Assembly: GCA_003162255.1 (NCBI GenBank)
Contig: PMMJ01000121.1
Location: 2,331 to 7,994, forward strand
DNA from: Acidobacteriaceae bacterium
Lineage (GTDB): Bacteria; Acidobacteriota; Terriglobia; Terriglobales; Acidobacteriaceae
Direction of reading: 5' to 3'
Length of the DNA stretch: 5,664 nucleotides
The position numbers and the translations under genes are program-made. Position 1 is the first letter of the stretch, and every line of letters starts with the position of its first letter. Shown here one piece after another: positions 1 to 5,664 of the stretch. The notes below the pieces were generated by a model. That model did not search any database, was not told where the DNA came from, and saw nothing but the letters and a program-made list of their open reading frames with translations.

Positions 1-1029
1 TTGACGCAACGGCTCATCCAGGATCCTCCCTACTTCAGGCGCCGCAAGCTGAGCGAAACCCGCATCGACTACATCGGACTCGGCTTGATCGCGCTCGGCC
101 TCGGAACGCTGCAGGTGGTCCTCGACAAAGGACAACGTGAAGACTGGTTCGAGTCGCACTTCATCGTAGGGCTGAGCGTTGTCTCCGCCATATCGCTGAT
201 CTTCGTCATTTTCTGGGAGTGGTACCAGAAGGATCCCATCGTCGACCTGCATTTATTTCGCGAGCGCAGCTTCGCCACCTCCAACTTTCTGATGTACATG
301 CTGGGATTTGTTCTGCTCGGCAGCACCTTGCTCTTGCCGCTGTTCATGCAGACGATGTTGGGCTACACTGCCGAACGCTCCGGGTTGGCACTCATGCCGG
401 GCGGTTTTGCCATCATGCTGATGATGCCGATTGTTGGATTTATGCTTTCGCGCTACAGCCCGCGCTGGATGCTGCTTTTTGGTTTGCCCATGCTCTCGTT
501 TTCGCTATTCCATATGACGACCTTCGACCTGAGCGTGGATTTCCATACCATGATCATGGCGCGCGTCTACCAGGCGGTCGGACTGTCTTGTCTGTTCATG
601 CCGATTAACATCGCCGCCTATGCCTCTCTGCCACGCGAGAAGAACAATGCCGCTTCCGGCTTGATGAACCTCGCCAGAAATATTGGCGGCAGCTTCGGGA
701 TTTCTTTTGTCACCACCGGCCTGTCTCGCCGCGCCCAGTTTCACCAGGTGCGGCTGGTGGAAAAGCTGAACGCCGCCAATCCGCAGTTTCAGTCGGCGCT
801 CCACGGGATGACGAATGCTCTCTCGGGCGGTGGCGCTGGGCCTGGTTCCGGAGGCGGTTCCGCGCAGCAGCATGCCTATGCGTTGATGCAGGCGAATGTG
901 GTCCAGCAGTCGACCATGCTGGCCTACATCGATAATTTCTGGGTGCTCGGGGTCGTGATCCTTTGCATGATCCCGTTTGCGTTCTTGATCAAGAACGCGA
1001 AGCCCGCAGGCGAGATCGTGGCTCACTGA
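1..1029 (+). CDS. EmrB/QacA-type MFS multidrug exporter (DHA2 family), 5'-truncated
   Basis: This is the C-terminal part of a 14-helix proton-driven drug exporter of the inner membrane. About 342 residues are present, against roughly 510 in E. coli EmrB, so about 170-190 N-terminal residues lie left of the window. The TTG at base 1 is therefore most likely an internal Leu codon. What I see matches EmrB well: an EDPPY-like segment (QDPPYFRRRK, 7-16), LDKGQREDWF (41-50, EmrB has LDRGKELDWF) and DPIVDLHLF (78-86, EmrB NPIVDLSLF). Further matches are GYTAERSGLA (121-130) and the NAASGLMNLARNIGGSFG region (216-233). Hydrophobic helices fall near 24-41, 54-72, 93-117, 126-149, 155-173, 183-206, 225-240 and 308-331. 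A Gly/Ser-rich stretch (275-287) sits in the loop before the last helix. EmrB proteins usually work with an EmrA/HlyD adaptor and an outer-membrane channel; any such genes would be upstream, outside the window. The substrate cannot be read from the sequence. Confidence 0.93.
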   Translation: MTQRLIQDPPYFRRRKLSETRIDYIGLGLIALGLGTLQVVLDKGQREDWFESHFIVGLSVVSAISLIFVIFWEWYQKDPIVDLHLFRERSFATSNFLMYMLGFVLLGSTLLLPLFMQTMLGYTAERSGLALMPGGFAIMLMMPIVGFMLSRYSPRWMLLFGLPMLSFSLFHMTTFDLSVDFHTMIMARVYQAVGLSCLFMPINIAAYASLPREKNNAASGLMNLARNIGGSFGISFVTTGLSRRAQFHQVRLVEKLNAANPQFQSALHGMTNALSGGGAGPGSGGGSAQQHAYALMQANVVQQSTMLAYIDNFWVLGVVILCMIPFAFLIKNAKPAGEIVAH

Positions 1030-1063
1030 CGGACCAGACATTCACATCGTCGGAGAAGGCCTT

Positions 1064-1513
1064 ATGCGGATTGCTATGAGAGCGCTGCTTTGGGCGCTGG
1101 GTGTTACAGCGTTGACGGCAATAACACTAGGGCCACCCTGGTTGCTTTGGGAGACTCGTAGTGCTGCAATTCCCGGCGTCTATCATGCAGATGGAATTTG
1201 GGGCAAATCGACTCTAATCCTGAGAGCAGATCACACCTTTACGCAAGAGGTGCAGTTTACGGAATATGACAAACCTTCAGTCGCTCCGTATCCAAGGCAT
1301 GTGACCCTTCATAAAACCATCTCTGGGCGATGGGAGGAATACGGCCGCTCTCTCTTCGATCAGAACATTGGCATCGAACCATTCATTTCTCTCTTCCGGG
1401 GTGATCAGGGTACGACGTACGATGAAAAGATTCCAGTATCATTTGGTCCAGTCGCATTGATAGGACTGGGAATAGAAATCGATATATCAAGGGGCATAGT
1501 CTACCGGAAGTAG
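1064..1513 (+). CDS. Hypothetical membrane-anchored or secreted small protein (149 aa)
   Basis: I do not recognise a named family. Residues 5-29 form one hydrophobic segment after Met-Arg-Ile-Ala-Met-Arg, which reads as an uncleaved signal anchor or signal peptide. The remainder would then lie outside the cytoplasm. The mature part begins PGVYHADGIWGKSTLILRAD (37-56), followed by HTFTQEV, a central ISGRWEE (86-92) and a final IEIDISRGIVYRK. This G-x-Y / L-x-L-x-x-D-x-T-F / G-x-W pattern is typical of small beta-rich, lipocalin-like or lipoprotein-like domains that show a background 'dose' strand, but this is inference. The start at 1064 is favoured because GGAGAAGG (1052-1059) lies at proper spacing; Met5 (1076) would be too far from it. 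It follows the exporter by 34 bases and may be cotranscribed. It uses many ATA, CTA and AGA codons and is visibly poorer in G+C than its neighbours, so it may have been acquired separately. Confidence 0.75.
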   Translation: MRIAMRALLWALGVTALTAITLGPPWLLWETRSAAIPGVYHADGIWGKSTLILRADHTFTQEVQFTEYDKPSVAPYPRHVTLHKTISGRWEEYGRSLFDQNIGIEPFISLFRGDQGTTYDEKIPVSFGPVALIGLGIEIDISRGIVYRK

Positions 1514-1582
1514 TACGGGGGATGAATTGGAACAGGCCTAGCGAGTCGCTGCTGTGGCATCACATGCTGCCTTAGATGGAAA

Positions 1583-1620
1583 CGCGAGAACCTAGGGCGC
1601 GACCCTAGAACCTGGCTAGG
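1583..1620. repeat. CTAG-rich inverted/direct repeat cluster in intergenic gap
   Basis: Within the 180-base gap between the small hypothetical gene and the kinase-like gene there is a perfect 6-bp inverted repeat, CTAGGG (1592-1597) and CCCTAG (1603-1608), around CGCGA. It is flanked by a direct repeat AGAACCT (1587-1593 and 1607-1613), and CGCGA occurs twice (1583-1587, 1598-1602). A further CTAG lies at 1616-1619 and another at 1538-1541. No T-run follows, so it does not look like an intrinsic terminator on either strand. It could be an operator, a fragment of a dispersed repeat, or chance. I found no convincing -35/-10 pair in the rest of the gap. Confidence 0.4.
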
Positions 1621-1693
1621 AATCAAGTGGATTGTCTCAGAAGCAGATAAGTGAAAGCGACGTGGATCATGGCTTCCGCCAAGGAGGTTCGCA

Positions 1694-2344
1694 ATGTTTC
1701 GCATCGTTACTCTGGAACGGGAATTTGGCAGCGGCGGCGGAGCCATTGCCGTCAAACTAGCCCGCCGGCTGGGCTGGACGCTCTGGGACCACCAACTGAC
1801 CAGCCAGATCGCCCAGCGCGCTCAGGTGACCGAATCGGCCGTGGCCTCGTGCGATGAGCGCGTCGACAGCCGCCTCTACCGCTTAGCCAAAGCTTTCTGG
1901 CGGGGCAGTTACGAACGCGGCATTTCTCTGGATGCCTCGCACGCATTTGATGCCGATCGCATGATGGCCATGGTGGGAGAGATCATGCGCACGATTGCGG
2001 CGGAAGGCGATGCGGTGATTGTCGGCCGTGGCGCTCCATTTTTCCTGCGCGAGCGCGAGGACACTCTCCGCGTCTTCACCTATGCTCCGCACGACGAAAA
2101 GATTCGCCGCCTGGTGGCAGCCGGCAAGCGCCGCGAAGAGGCCGAAGACCTGGTGGAGAACGTGGACAAGGAGCGGAGTGCCTACATCAAACACTACTTC
2201 AATGCGGAATGGCCGACGCGCTCCCTTTATCACCTGATGATCAACACTGTGGTTGGAGACGAGAACGTAATCGCAATGATTATGAGCGGCATGGAGATGC
2301 ATGCAGTTCATCGCCCCGAGGCCGCGCTGCGCGGCGTCCGCTGA
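1694..2344 (+). CDS. Cytidylate kinase-like family protein (P-loop NMP-kinase fold)
   Basis: This 216-residue cytoplasmic protein matches the cytidylate kinase-like family (Pfam Cytidylate_kin2 type), a branch of P-loop nucleoside monophosphate kinases whose true substrates are mostly untested. It opens with the family signature ITLEREFGSGGGAIA-like sequence (residues 4-19), then KLARRLGWTLWDHQL (21-35). Next come CDERVDS (53-59), a core beta strand plus loop DAVIVGRGAPFFL (106-118), and a strand LRVFTYAP (125-132). The lid-like region is VDKERSAYIKHYFNAEWP (157-174), followed by YHLMINT (179-185). The P-loop position has GSGGGAIA and no canonical GKS/T lysine, as is usual in this branch. The start is well fixed by AAGGAGG (1681-1687), six bases before the ATG. 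It is not next to rpsA or aroA, where the classical cmk often sits, so I give no gene symbol. It converges on the AsmA gene, with 139 bases between the stops. Confidence 0.88.
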   Translation: MFRIVTLEREFGSGGGAIAVKLARRLGWTLWDHQLTSQIAQRAQVTESAVASCDERVDSRLYRLAKAFWRGSYERGISLDASHAFDADRMMAMVGEIMRTIAAEGDAVIVGRGAPFFLREREDTLRVFTYAPHDEKIRRLVAAGKRREEAEDLVENVDKERSAYIKHYFNAEWPTRSLYHLMINTVVGDENVIAMIMSGMEMHAVHRPEAALRGVR

Positions 2345-2410
2345 AATTGAGTGCGTTCATAAATCCACGGCTGTCAACTTGAGCAACGCGAACGACCGAT
2401 AGGACTTGAA

Positions 2411-2450
2411 CTCGCGAAGCGCGACATCCTTCAATTTCCTCAGGATGAAC
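2411..2450 (-). repeat. Degenerate REP-like palindromic intergenic element
   Basis: The gap between the convergent kinase-like and AsmA genes (2345-2483) contains two adjacent stem-capable palindromes. One is TCGCG-AAG-CGCGA (2412-2424). The other is CATCCT (2425-2430) pairing with AGGATG (2442-2447) across 11 bases. Read on the minus strand, the second begins CATCCTGAGG and ends GAAGGATG. I recall this as the style of a dispersed intergenic repeat (CATCCTGAG...GAAGGAT) common in Acidobacteriota and some other phyla; that link is from memory and unverified. The position between convergent stops fits a REP-type element. Neither stem is followed by a U-run, so an intrinsic terminator is not well supported. 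Nothing else is recognisable in this gap. Confidence 0.4.
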
Positions 2451-2483
2451 CAAATTCAGACCAGGAATTCACGGGAAAGTTCG

Positions 2484-4085
2484 CTAGTTGGATTTCTTCT
2501 TTCCAAAAAGGCCGCTCAAGGGATTGTTTCTCTCCCCGGGCACCAGGCCTTTGAGTTTCTGGTCAACCATTCCTTTCACATCCGGCGCGAAGGTTGGGTT
2601 GGCGGTAGTGCCTCCGATACTCACCGGAATTCCGCCCGCACCGAGGCCGGCGACTTTTGTGAGACCGGCGCCGACACCGGCAAGGTTGGCCAGCATCTTG
2701 AAGTCGAGTGCCTTGCTGGGGCTAATGGTGCCCGCGCCGGTGACGGTTCCAAGCGATGGGATCACCAGGTTGATGTGGTCGAGGCGTGTGCCATCGGGCG
2801 CATACCGCACATCGGAACTCAGGTTCTCGATGGTAGTGTCATTGCCCGTTTGCTTGCCGGTCAGGGCGGAGATGCCCGAGAGCTTCGATCCCAGGTTGAA
2901 ATCGGCGAGCGCCGCATTACTCATCTTTACCCAGCCGGTCGAGACCAGTTTGTTAAGCGGACCGGCCGAGTCGATTTCGATTGATAACGTTCCCCCCTTG
3001 AGTTTCGAACCCGTCGGAAGAACAACGCCCAGTGCCGGAAGCAAGGTCTCGAGGTCGTCAACCGGCATGGCTTGTCCGCGCAGCTTCGTTTGGATCGACG
3101 TGGTCTCGCCGTGCATATCGTAAGTTCCGGTCAGGTTGGCCAGCGCCTTGCCGATTGCGACGTCACCCTGCATTAGCTTTCCAGACTCACTTTTCAAGTC
3201 GTGCTGAAGGGAGAAGACCACGTGGACGGGCACTCCCGCGGGAGAGCCCTGCGGAACCAGTTTTAGTGACGTGGCCTTCAAGGTACCGCTGGCCTGTGCG
3301 ATGTGGCCGTCGGAATTGAGCTTGCCCGCGAAATCAGCCGAACCCGTGATACCCAGTTCCGGATCAACCAGCGCCGACTGGGTGAGATCGAGTTTCTTGA
3401 GAGTCACCATGGCTTGCACCGGAGTCAACGAAGTGTCGGCCGAATCGATCGGACCAGCGGTGCCGTCGATCTTCAAGCTGCCTCCGCCGGGGAGGCGGAT
3501 GGAAACGACTACGGGAAACGCGCTGGTAAAAGAAAAATTGTGCACGGCCACGTTGACCTGGTCGTACACGACGGGGTTGCGTTTCCCGGTGGTGGATCCA
3601 AGCGTGATGGTCCCGTCGGTCAGGTCGAGTTGGGCCACGTTGACGTTCGCCGGTGTGCCGGACTTCTTGTCACTCGCTTTCGCTGGTTGCGCTGCCTGAT
3701 TTCCGAGCGAGGAGAAGTTCCAGACTCCATCGCGGTCGCGCAGCAGAATGATTTCCGGACGGGCGATGACAATTTTTGTGATGTTAAGTCGTTTGCTGAA
3801 GATCAGCGGTATCAGTTCAACGCCCACTCGAAGCGTTTTCGCCTGGATAAACGGCGCGTTACTGAACTTGGGATCGTCCGCTATAGAGAGTTGGTCAGCT
3901 TGCACGCTGCCGGAAAAGATGCCCAGGCTTAAATTGCCGACTTTCACCGGTCGGCCCAGAGCCGAGCTGAGGTTCGATTCGATCTGGGGACGGAAACTGT
4001 TGACGTTTACCAGCAACGGAAGCACGATCGCGATCACAATCAATAGAACGACGACAATGCCGGCAACTTTGACAACGGGCTTCAC
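2484..4085 (-). CDS. AsmA family protein
   Basis: This 533-residue AsmA-like protein belongs to the bridge-like envelope group that includes AsmA, TamB and YhdP, linked to phospholipid transport and outer-membrane homeostasis in Gram-negative bacteria. Residues 8-28 form an N-terminal inner-membrane anchor; the rest would be periplasmic. Family hallmarks are VNSFRPQIESNLSSALGRPV (28-47), the strand run VGNLSLGIFSGSVQADQLSI (49-68), and the segment RPEIILLRDRDGVWNFSSL (109-127). A low-complexity Ala/Lys/Pro linker follows (about 129-148). The C-terminal domain ends with IPVSIGGTTANPTFAPDVKGM (486-506) and a basic LFGKKKSN tail. It is somewhat shorter than E. coli AsmA (about 617). The start is GTG at 4085: an in-frame TGA at 4098-4100 excludes an earlier start, and GAGGAGGT (4099-4092) lies six bases upstream. 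It is transcribed alone, divergently from the peptidase gene. The exact paralogue and cargo cannot be told. Confidence 0.92.
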   Translation of the reverse strand: MKPVVKVAGIVVVLLIVIAIVLPLLVNVNSFRPQIESNLSSALGRPVKVGNLSLGIFSGSVQADQLSIADDPKFSNAPFIQAKTLRVGVELIPLIFSKRLNITKIVIARPEIILLRDRDGVWNFSSLGNQAAQPAKASDKKSGTPANVNVAQLDLTDGTITLGSTTGKRNPVVYDQVNVAVHNFSFTSAFPVVVSIRLPGGGSLKIDGTAGPIDSADTSLTPVQAMVTLKKLDLTQSALVDPELGITGSADFAGKLNSDGHIAQASGTLKATSLKLVPQGSPAGVPVHVVFSLQHDLKSESGKLMQGDVAIGKALANLTGTYDMHGETTSIQTKLRGQAMPVDDLETLLPALGVVLPTGSKLKGGTLSIEIDSAGPLNKLVSTGWVKMSNAALADFNLGSKLSGISALTGKQTGNDTTIENLSSDVRYAPDGTRLDHINLVIPSLGTVTGAGTISPSKALDFKMLANLAGVGAGLTKVAGLGAGGIPVSIGGTTANPTFAPDVKGMVDQKLKGLVPGERNNPLSGLFGKKKSN

Positions 4086-4091
4086 TGCGAG

Positions 4092-4099
4092 ACCTCCTC
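4092..4099 (-). promoter_or_regulatory. Strong ribosome binding site of the AsmA gene (GTG start)
   Basis: On the minus strand GAGGAGGT lies six bases before GTG at 4085. Together with the in-frame TGA that overlaps it (4098-4100), it fixes the GTG as the start codon. It sits two bases downstream of a perfect inverted repeat. Confidence 0.8.
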
Positions 4100-4101
4100 A
4101 C

Positions 4102-4119
4102 GATCACGAAAGCGTGATC
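4102..4119 (-). promoter_or_regulatory. Perfect 7-bp inverted repeat upstream of the AsmA ribosome binding site
   Basis: GATCACG-AAAG-CGTGATC is a perfect palindrome with a four-base centre, in the 148-base gap between the divergent AsmA and M20 peptidase genes. On the AsmA messenger it would form a seven-pair hairpin with a CUUU loop, ending two bases before the Shine-Dalgarno sequence. It could instead be a dimeric repressor operator read as DNA, controlling one or both divergent genes. The dyad is seen directly; any regulatory role is inference. I saw no clear sigma70-type promoter pair in the gap on either strand. Confidence 0.5.
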
Positions 4120-4233
4120 CAAACAGCGGGCGAAGTGAATCGGGAACGGGGACAAGCCATCAAAGTGGACAGTCTACCAAAATTGAGCGAAGGCTTCCCC
4201 TTGGACGCCGCCGTTATAAGATAGGCGAACGGC

Positions 4234-5490
4234 ATGGAGATCATTCCCCAAGTGGCAGCTTCCGATTCGTATCCCCCGGTGCAGGAGGAAGTGGCGCGGC
4301 TCGCTGGCTCGCCGGAAGTGCGCGCAGCATTTGATCGCTTCCGGGCGCAGGAATCGCAGTTTGCCCTCTGGCAGATGGAGGCGACACGGGTGGCGGCGCC
4401 TCCATTCGGAGAGTCGGCGCGCGGCGCCTGGCTGGCCGGACGTTTTCACGAACTCGGCCTCAACGACGTGCAAGTGGATGAGGTGGGCAACGTGTTCGGC
4501 GTTCGTCCCGGCTACGGAAGCCGCTTTGTTTCGCTCAGCGCCCATATCGATACGGTTTTTCCGGCGGCGACGCCGTTGAATATCCGGCAGCAGGGCAGCC
4601 GGTTGTATGGTCCCGGCGTCTCCGACAACGGCGCGGGCATTGCCGCCATGCTGGCCGTGGCCAGTGTCCTCGGCAGCTTCCGAATTTCGCACGCCCTGCC
4701 CTTGGTGTTCATCGGCAACGTCGGCGAAGAAGGAGAGGGCGATCTGCGCGGCATGCGCCACGTTTTCGCGACGCCGCGCTGGCGCGACACGATCGCCTAC
4801 AGCGTGGTGGTCGATGGCGCCGGAACGGACACCGTCGTCGCCGAGGCCTTGGGCAGCCGCCGTTTCGAGGTGATCGCGCGCGGTCCCGGCGGTCACTCGT
4901 GGAGCGACTTCGGCGGTCCCAATCCGATTATCGCGCTTTCCCGCGCGATCGAGGCCTTCAGCCAAACTCCGGTACCCACCTCGCCGAAAACAACATTCAA
5001 TGTCGGCGTCATTCGCGGCGGAACTTCCGTGAATTCCATTCCCGAGTCCGCCAGCATGAGAGTCGATCTGCGTTCCACGTCGACGCCGGAAATTGACCGC
5101 CTGGAGCGAGCGCTGCGCACTGCGCTGGATCAGGCGGTCGCCGTGGAAAATCGGGCCGCGGCTAAGCACGCAGCACGGAAGCCTCTCGTGGTCCAGAGCG
5201 AAGTCGTCGAGATCGGGAGTCGTCCGGCGGGCGAACTGGCGCCGGACGCGCGGCTTCTAAAGGTAATTCGCGCCGTGGATGCCCACTTGGGCAATACGGC
5301 TCAGGTGCAGCGGGCCTCGACCGATGCCAACATCCCGCTATCTCTCGGCCGCGAGGCCATTGCGATCGGCGGCGGCGGCTCCGGCGGCGGCGCCCACACG
5401 TTGCAAGAATGGTTCGATTGCAATGGACGAGACCTCGGGCTCAGGCGCATTCTACTTACCATGCTGACTCTGTCGGGAGTAGGGGAGTAA
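4234..5490 (+). CDS. M20 family metallopeptidase (tripeptidase/PepT-like)
   Basis: This 418-residue protein is a di-zinc hydrolase of the M20 clan, which cleaves peptides or N-acyl amino-acid amide bonds. All expected sites are present. SAHIDTVF gives metal ligand H104 and catalytic D106; GPGVSDNGAG gives bridging D131. GNVGEEGEGD gives general base E165 and ligand E166; VVDGAGTD gives D194; the final ligand is H388 in a Gly-rich GGAHTLQEW segment. The dimerisation (lid) domain spans roughly 207-310 and includes GPGGHSWSD (H221), VNSIPESA (266-273) and R280. STDANIPLSLG (362-372) is also typical of PepT-like members. No signal peptide is visible, so it should act in the cytoplasm. An in-frame TAG at 4222-4224 makes ATG 4234 the first possible start; its ribosome binding site is weak (AGGCGA, 4223-4228). 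Its stop overlaps the start region of the next gene, implying coupled expression. The substrate is unknown; dipeptidase, tripeptidase and acyl-amino-acid hydrolase roles remain possible. Confidence 0.93.
   Translation: MEIIPQVAASDSYPPVQEEVARLAGSPEVRAAFDRFRAQESQFALWQMEATRVAAPPFGESARGAWLAGRFHELGLNDVQVDEVGNVFGVRPGYGSRFVSLSAHIDTVFPAATPLNIRQQGSRLYGPGVSDNGAGIAAMLAVASVLGSFRISHALPLVFIGNVGEEGEGDLRGMRHVFATPRWRDTIAYSVVVDGAGTDTVVAEALGSRRFEVIARGPGGHSWSDFGGPNPIIALSRAIEAFSQTPVPTSPKTTFNVGVIRGGTSVNSIPESASMRVDLRSTSTPEIDRLERALRTALDQAVAVENRAAAKHAARKPLVVQSEVVEIGSRPAGELAPDARLLKVIRAVDAHLGNTAQVQRASTDANIPLSLGREAIAIGGGGSGGGAHTLQEWFDCNGRDLGLRRILLTMLTLSGVGE
5481..5487 (+). promoter_or_regulatory. Ribosome binding site of the amidohydrolase gene, inside the peptidase 3' end
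   Basis: AGGGGAG lies within the last codons of the peptidase gene. Of three in-frame ATGs (5490, 5496, 5499), 5496 has the best spacing, about eight bases; 5490 would be only two bases away. The site therefore favours 5496 as the start. Confidence 0.55.
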
Positions 5491-5495
5491 TGACG

Positions 5496-5664
5496 ATGAT
5501 GCGAATCGCTCCGATTCTTCTGTTGGCCGTGGCCTCTGGCGTGTCCGCGCAGACCGCACAGAAGCCGAAAGCGGACCTGATCTTCACCCACGGCAACATC
5601 TATACCGGAGTGGTCGATGCGCCGTCTTCGTTGGGTGCGGGCCAGCGCTCGGAGGCGCTGGCGA
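5496..5664 (+). CDS. Secreted amidohydrolase family protein (YtcJ-like), 3'-truncated
   Basis: This is the beginning of a gene cut by the right edge; only about 56 residues are visible. It starts with a signal peptide: MMRIAPILLLAVASGVSA, then QTAQKPK, with likely cleavage after Val-Ser-Ala. The mature part begins KADLIFTHGNIYTGVV, and RSEALA follows about 16 residues later. This 'ADLI-x-x-x-G-N-I-Y-T ... EALA' opening is the first beta-strand pair of metal-dependent amidohydrolases of the YtcJ/amidohydrolase-3 group. These usually run to 550-600 residues and are often exported in this kind of bacterium. The metal-binding HxH motif would come later and is not in the window. An ATG at 5490 overlapping the peptidase stop (TAATG) is an alternative start. 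The tight junction suggests an operon with the M20 peptidase, perhaps for breakdown of amides or cyclic peptides; the substrate is inference. Confidence 0.82.
   Translation, partial: MMRIAPILLLAVASGVSAQTAQKPKADLIFTHGNIYTGVVDAPSSLGAGQRSEALA

Noticed and set aside
1651..1857. Short plus-strand frame starting GTG at 1651 and overlapping the kinase-like gene
   Set aside because: It has no ribosome binding site of its own, overlaps the start of a well-supported gene in another frame, and has no recognisable motif.
2412..2447. Intrinsic bidirectional terminator between the convergent genes
   Set aside because: The stems are short (5 and 6 bp), and neither is followed by a T-run on the plus strand or the minus strand.
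2488..3932. Several plus-strand open frames (for example 2488-3123 and 3303-3932) opposite the AsmA gene
   Set aside because: The AsmA frame has family motifs throughout, a good ribosome binding site and a membrane anchor. The opposite frames have no domain pattern and are mirror products of codon bias.
4183..4222. Possible sigma70 promoter for the M20 peptidase: TTGAGC (4183) with TATAAG (4215)
   Set aside because: The spacer is 26 bases, far from the usual 16-18, and no better -35 lies at the right distance. TATAAG alone is not enough, although a start just upstream of the ATG cannot be excluded.
4174..5169. Long open frame on the minus strand (331 codons) across the M20 peptidase gene
   Set aside because: It lies antisense to a gene with a full set of M20 active-site motifs. 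Its translation is rich in Arg, His, Ala and Gly with no recognisable domain, as expected from a shadow of GC-rich coding DNA.
5368..5397. Gly-repeat (GGC-rich) tract in the M20 peptidase as a possible unstable microsatellite or insertion
   Set aside because: A Gly-rich run directly before the metal-binding His is normal in PepT-like M20 proteins, so the tract is explained by protein function.

Overview
This is a moderately GC-rich, gene-dense bacterial chromosome window. It has five complete or near-complete genes, one gene cut by the right edge, and short intergenic gaps (all under 200 bases). The protein content suggests a Gram-negative-type envelope: an EmrB-like 14-helix exporter, an AsmA-family envelope protein, and a secreted YtcJ-like amidohydrolase. 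The style of the AsmA, kinase-like, M20 and amidohydrolase proteins, plus a CATCCTGAG...GAAGGATG intergenic element, reminds me most of Acidobacteriota (Terriglobia). That placement is recollection, not proof.

Layout. Bases 1-1029 (+) encode the C-terminal two thirds of an EmrB/QacA-type MFS drug exporter whose start lies outside the window. After 34 bases comes an unrecognised membrane-anchored 149-residue protein (1064-1513, +) with codon use unlike its neighbours. A 180-base gap holds a cluster of CTAG-containing inverted and direct repeats. Next is a cytidylate kinase-like P-loop protein (1694-2344, +) with a strong ribosome binding site. It converges on an AsmA-family gene (2484-4085, -); the 139-base convergent gap carries a degenerate REP-like palindromic element. 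The AsmA gene starts at GTG, and a perfect 7-bp inverted repeat sits directly upstream of its Shine-Dalgarno sequence.

A 148-base divergent gap then leads to an M20-family metallopeptidase (4234-5490, +) with all its metal and catalytic residues. It is tightly coupled to the start of an exported amidohydrolase (from about 5496, +), which the window end truncates. These last two genes look like an operon for hydrolysis of peptides or amides.

No rRNA, tRNA, CRISPR array, insertion sequence, phage or defence system is visible. Most of the window is ordinary housekeeping or accessory metabolism. The points most worth a second look are the hairpin against the AsmA ribosome binding site, the compositionally distinct small gene, and the two intergenic repeat clusters.
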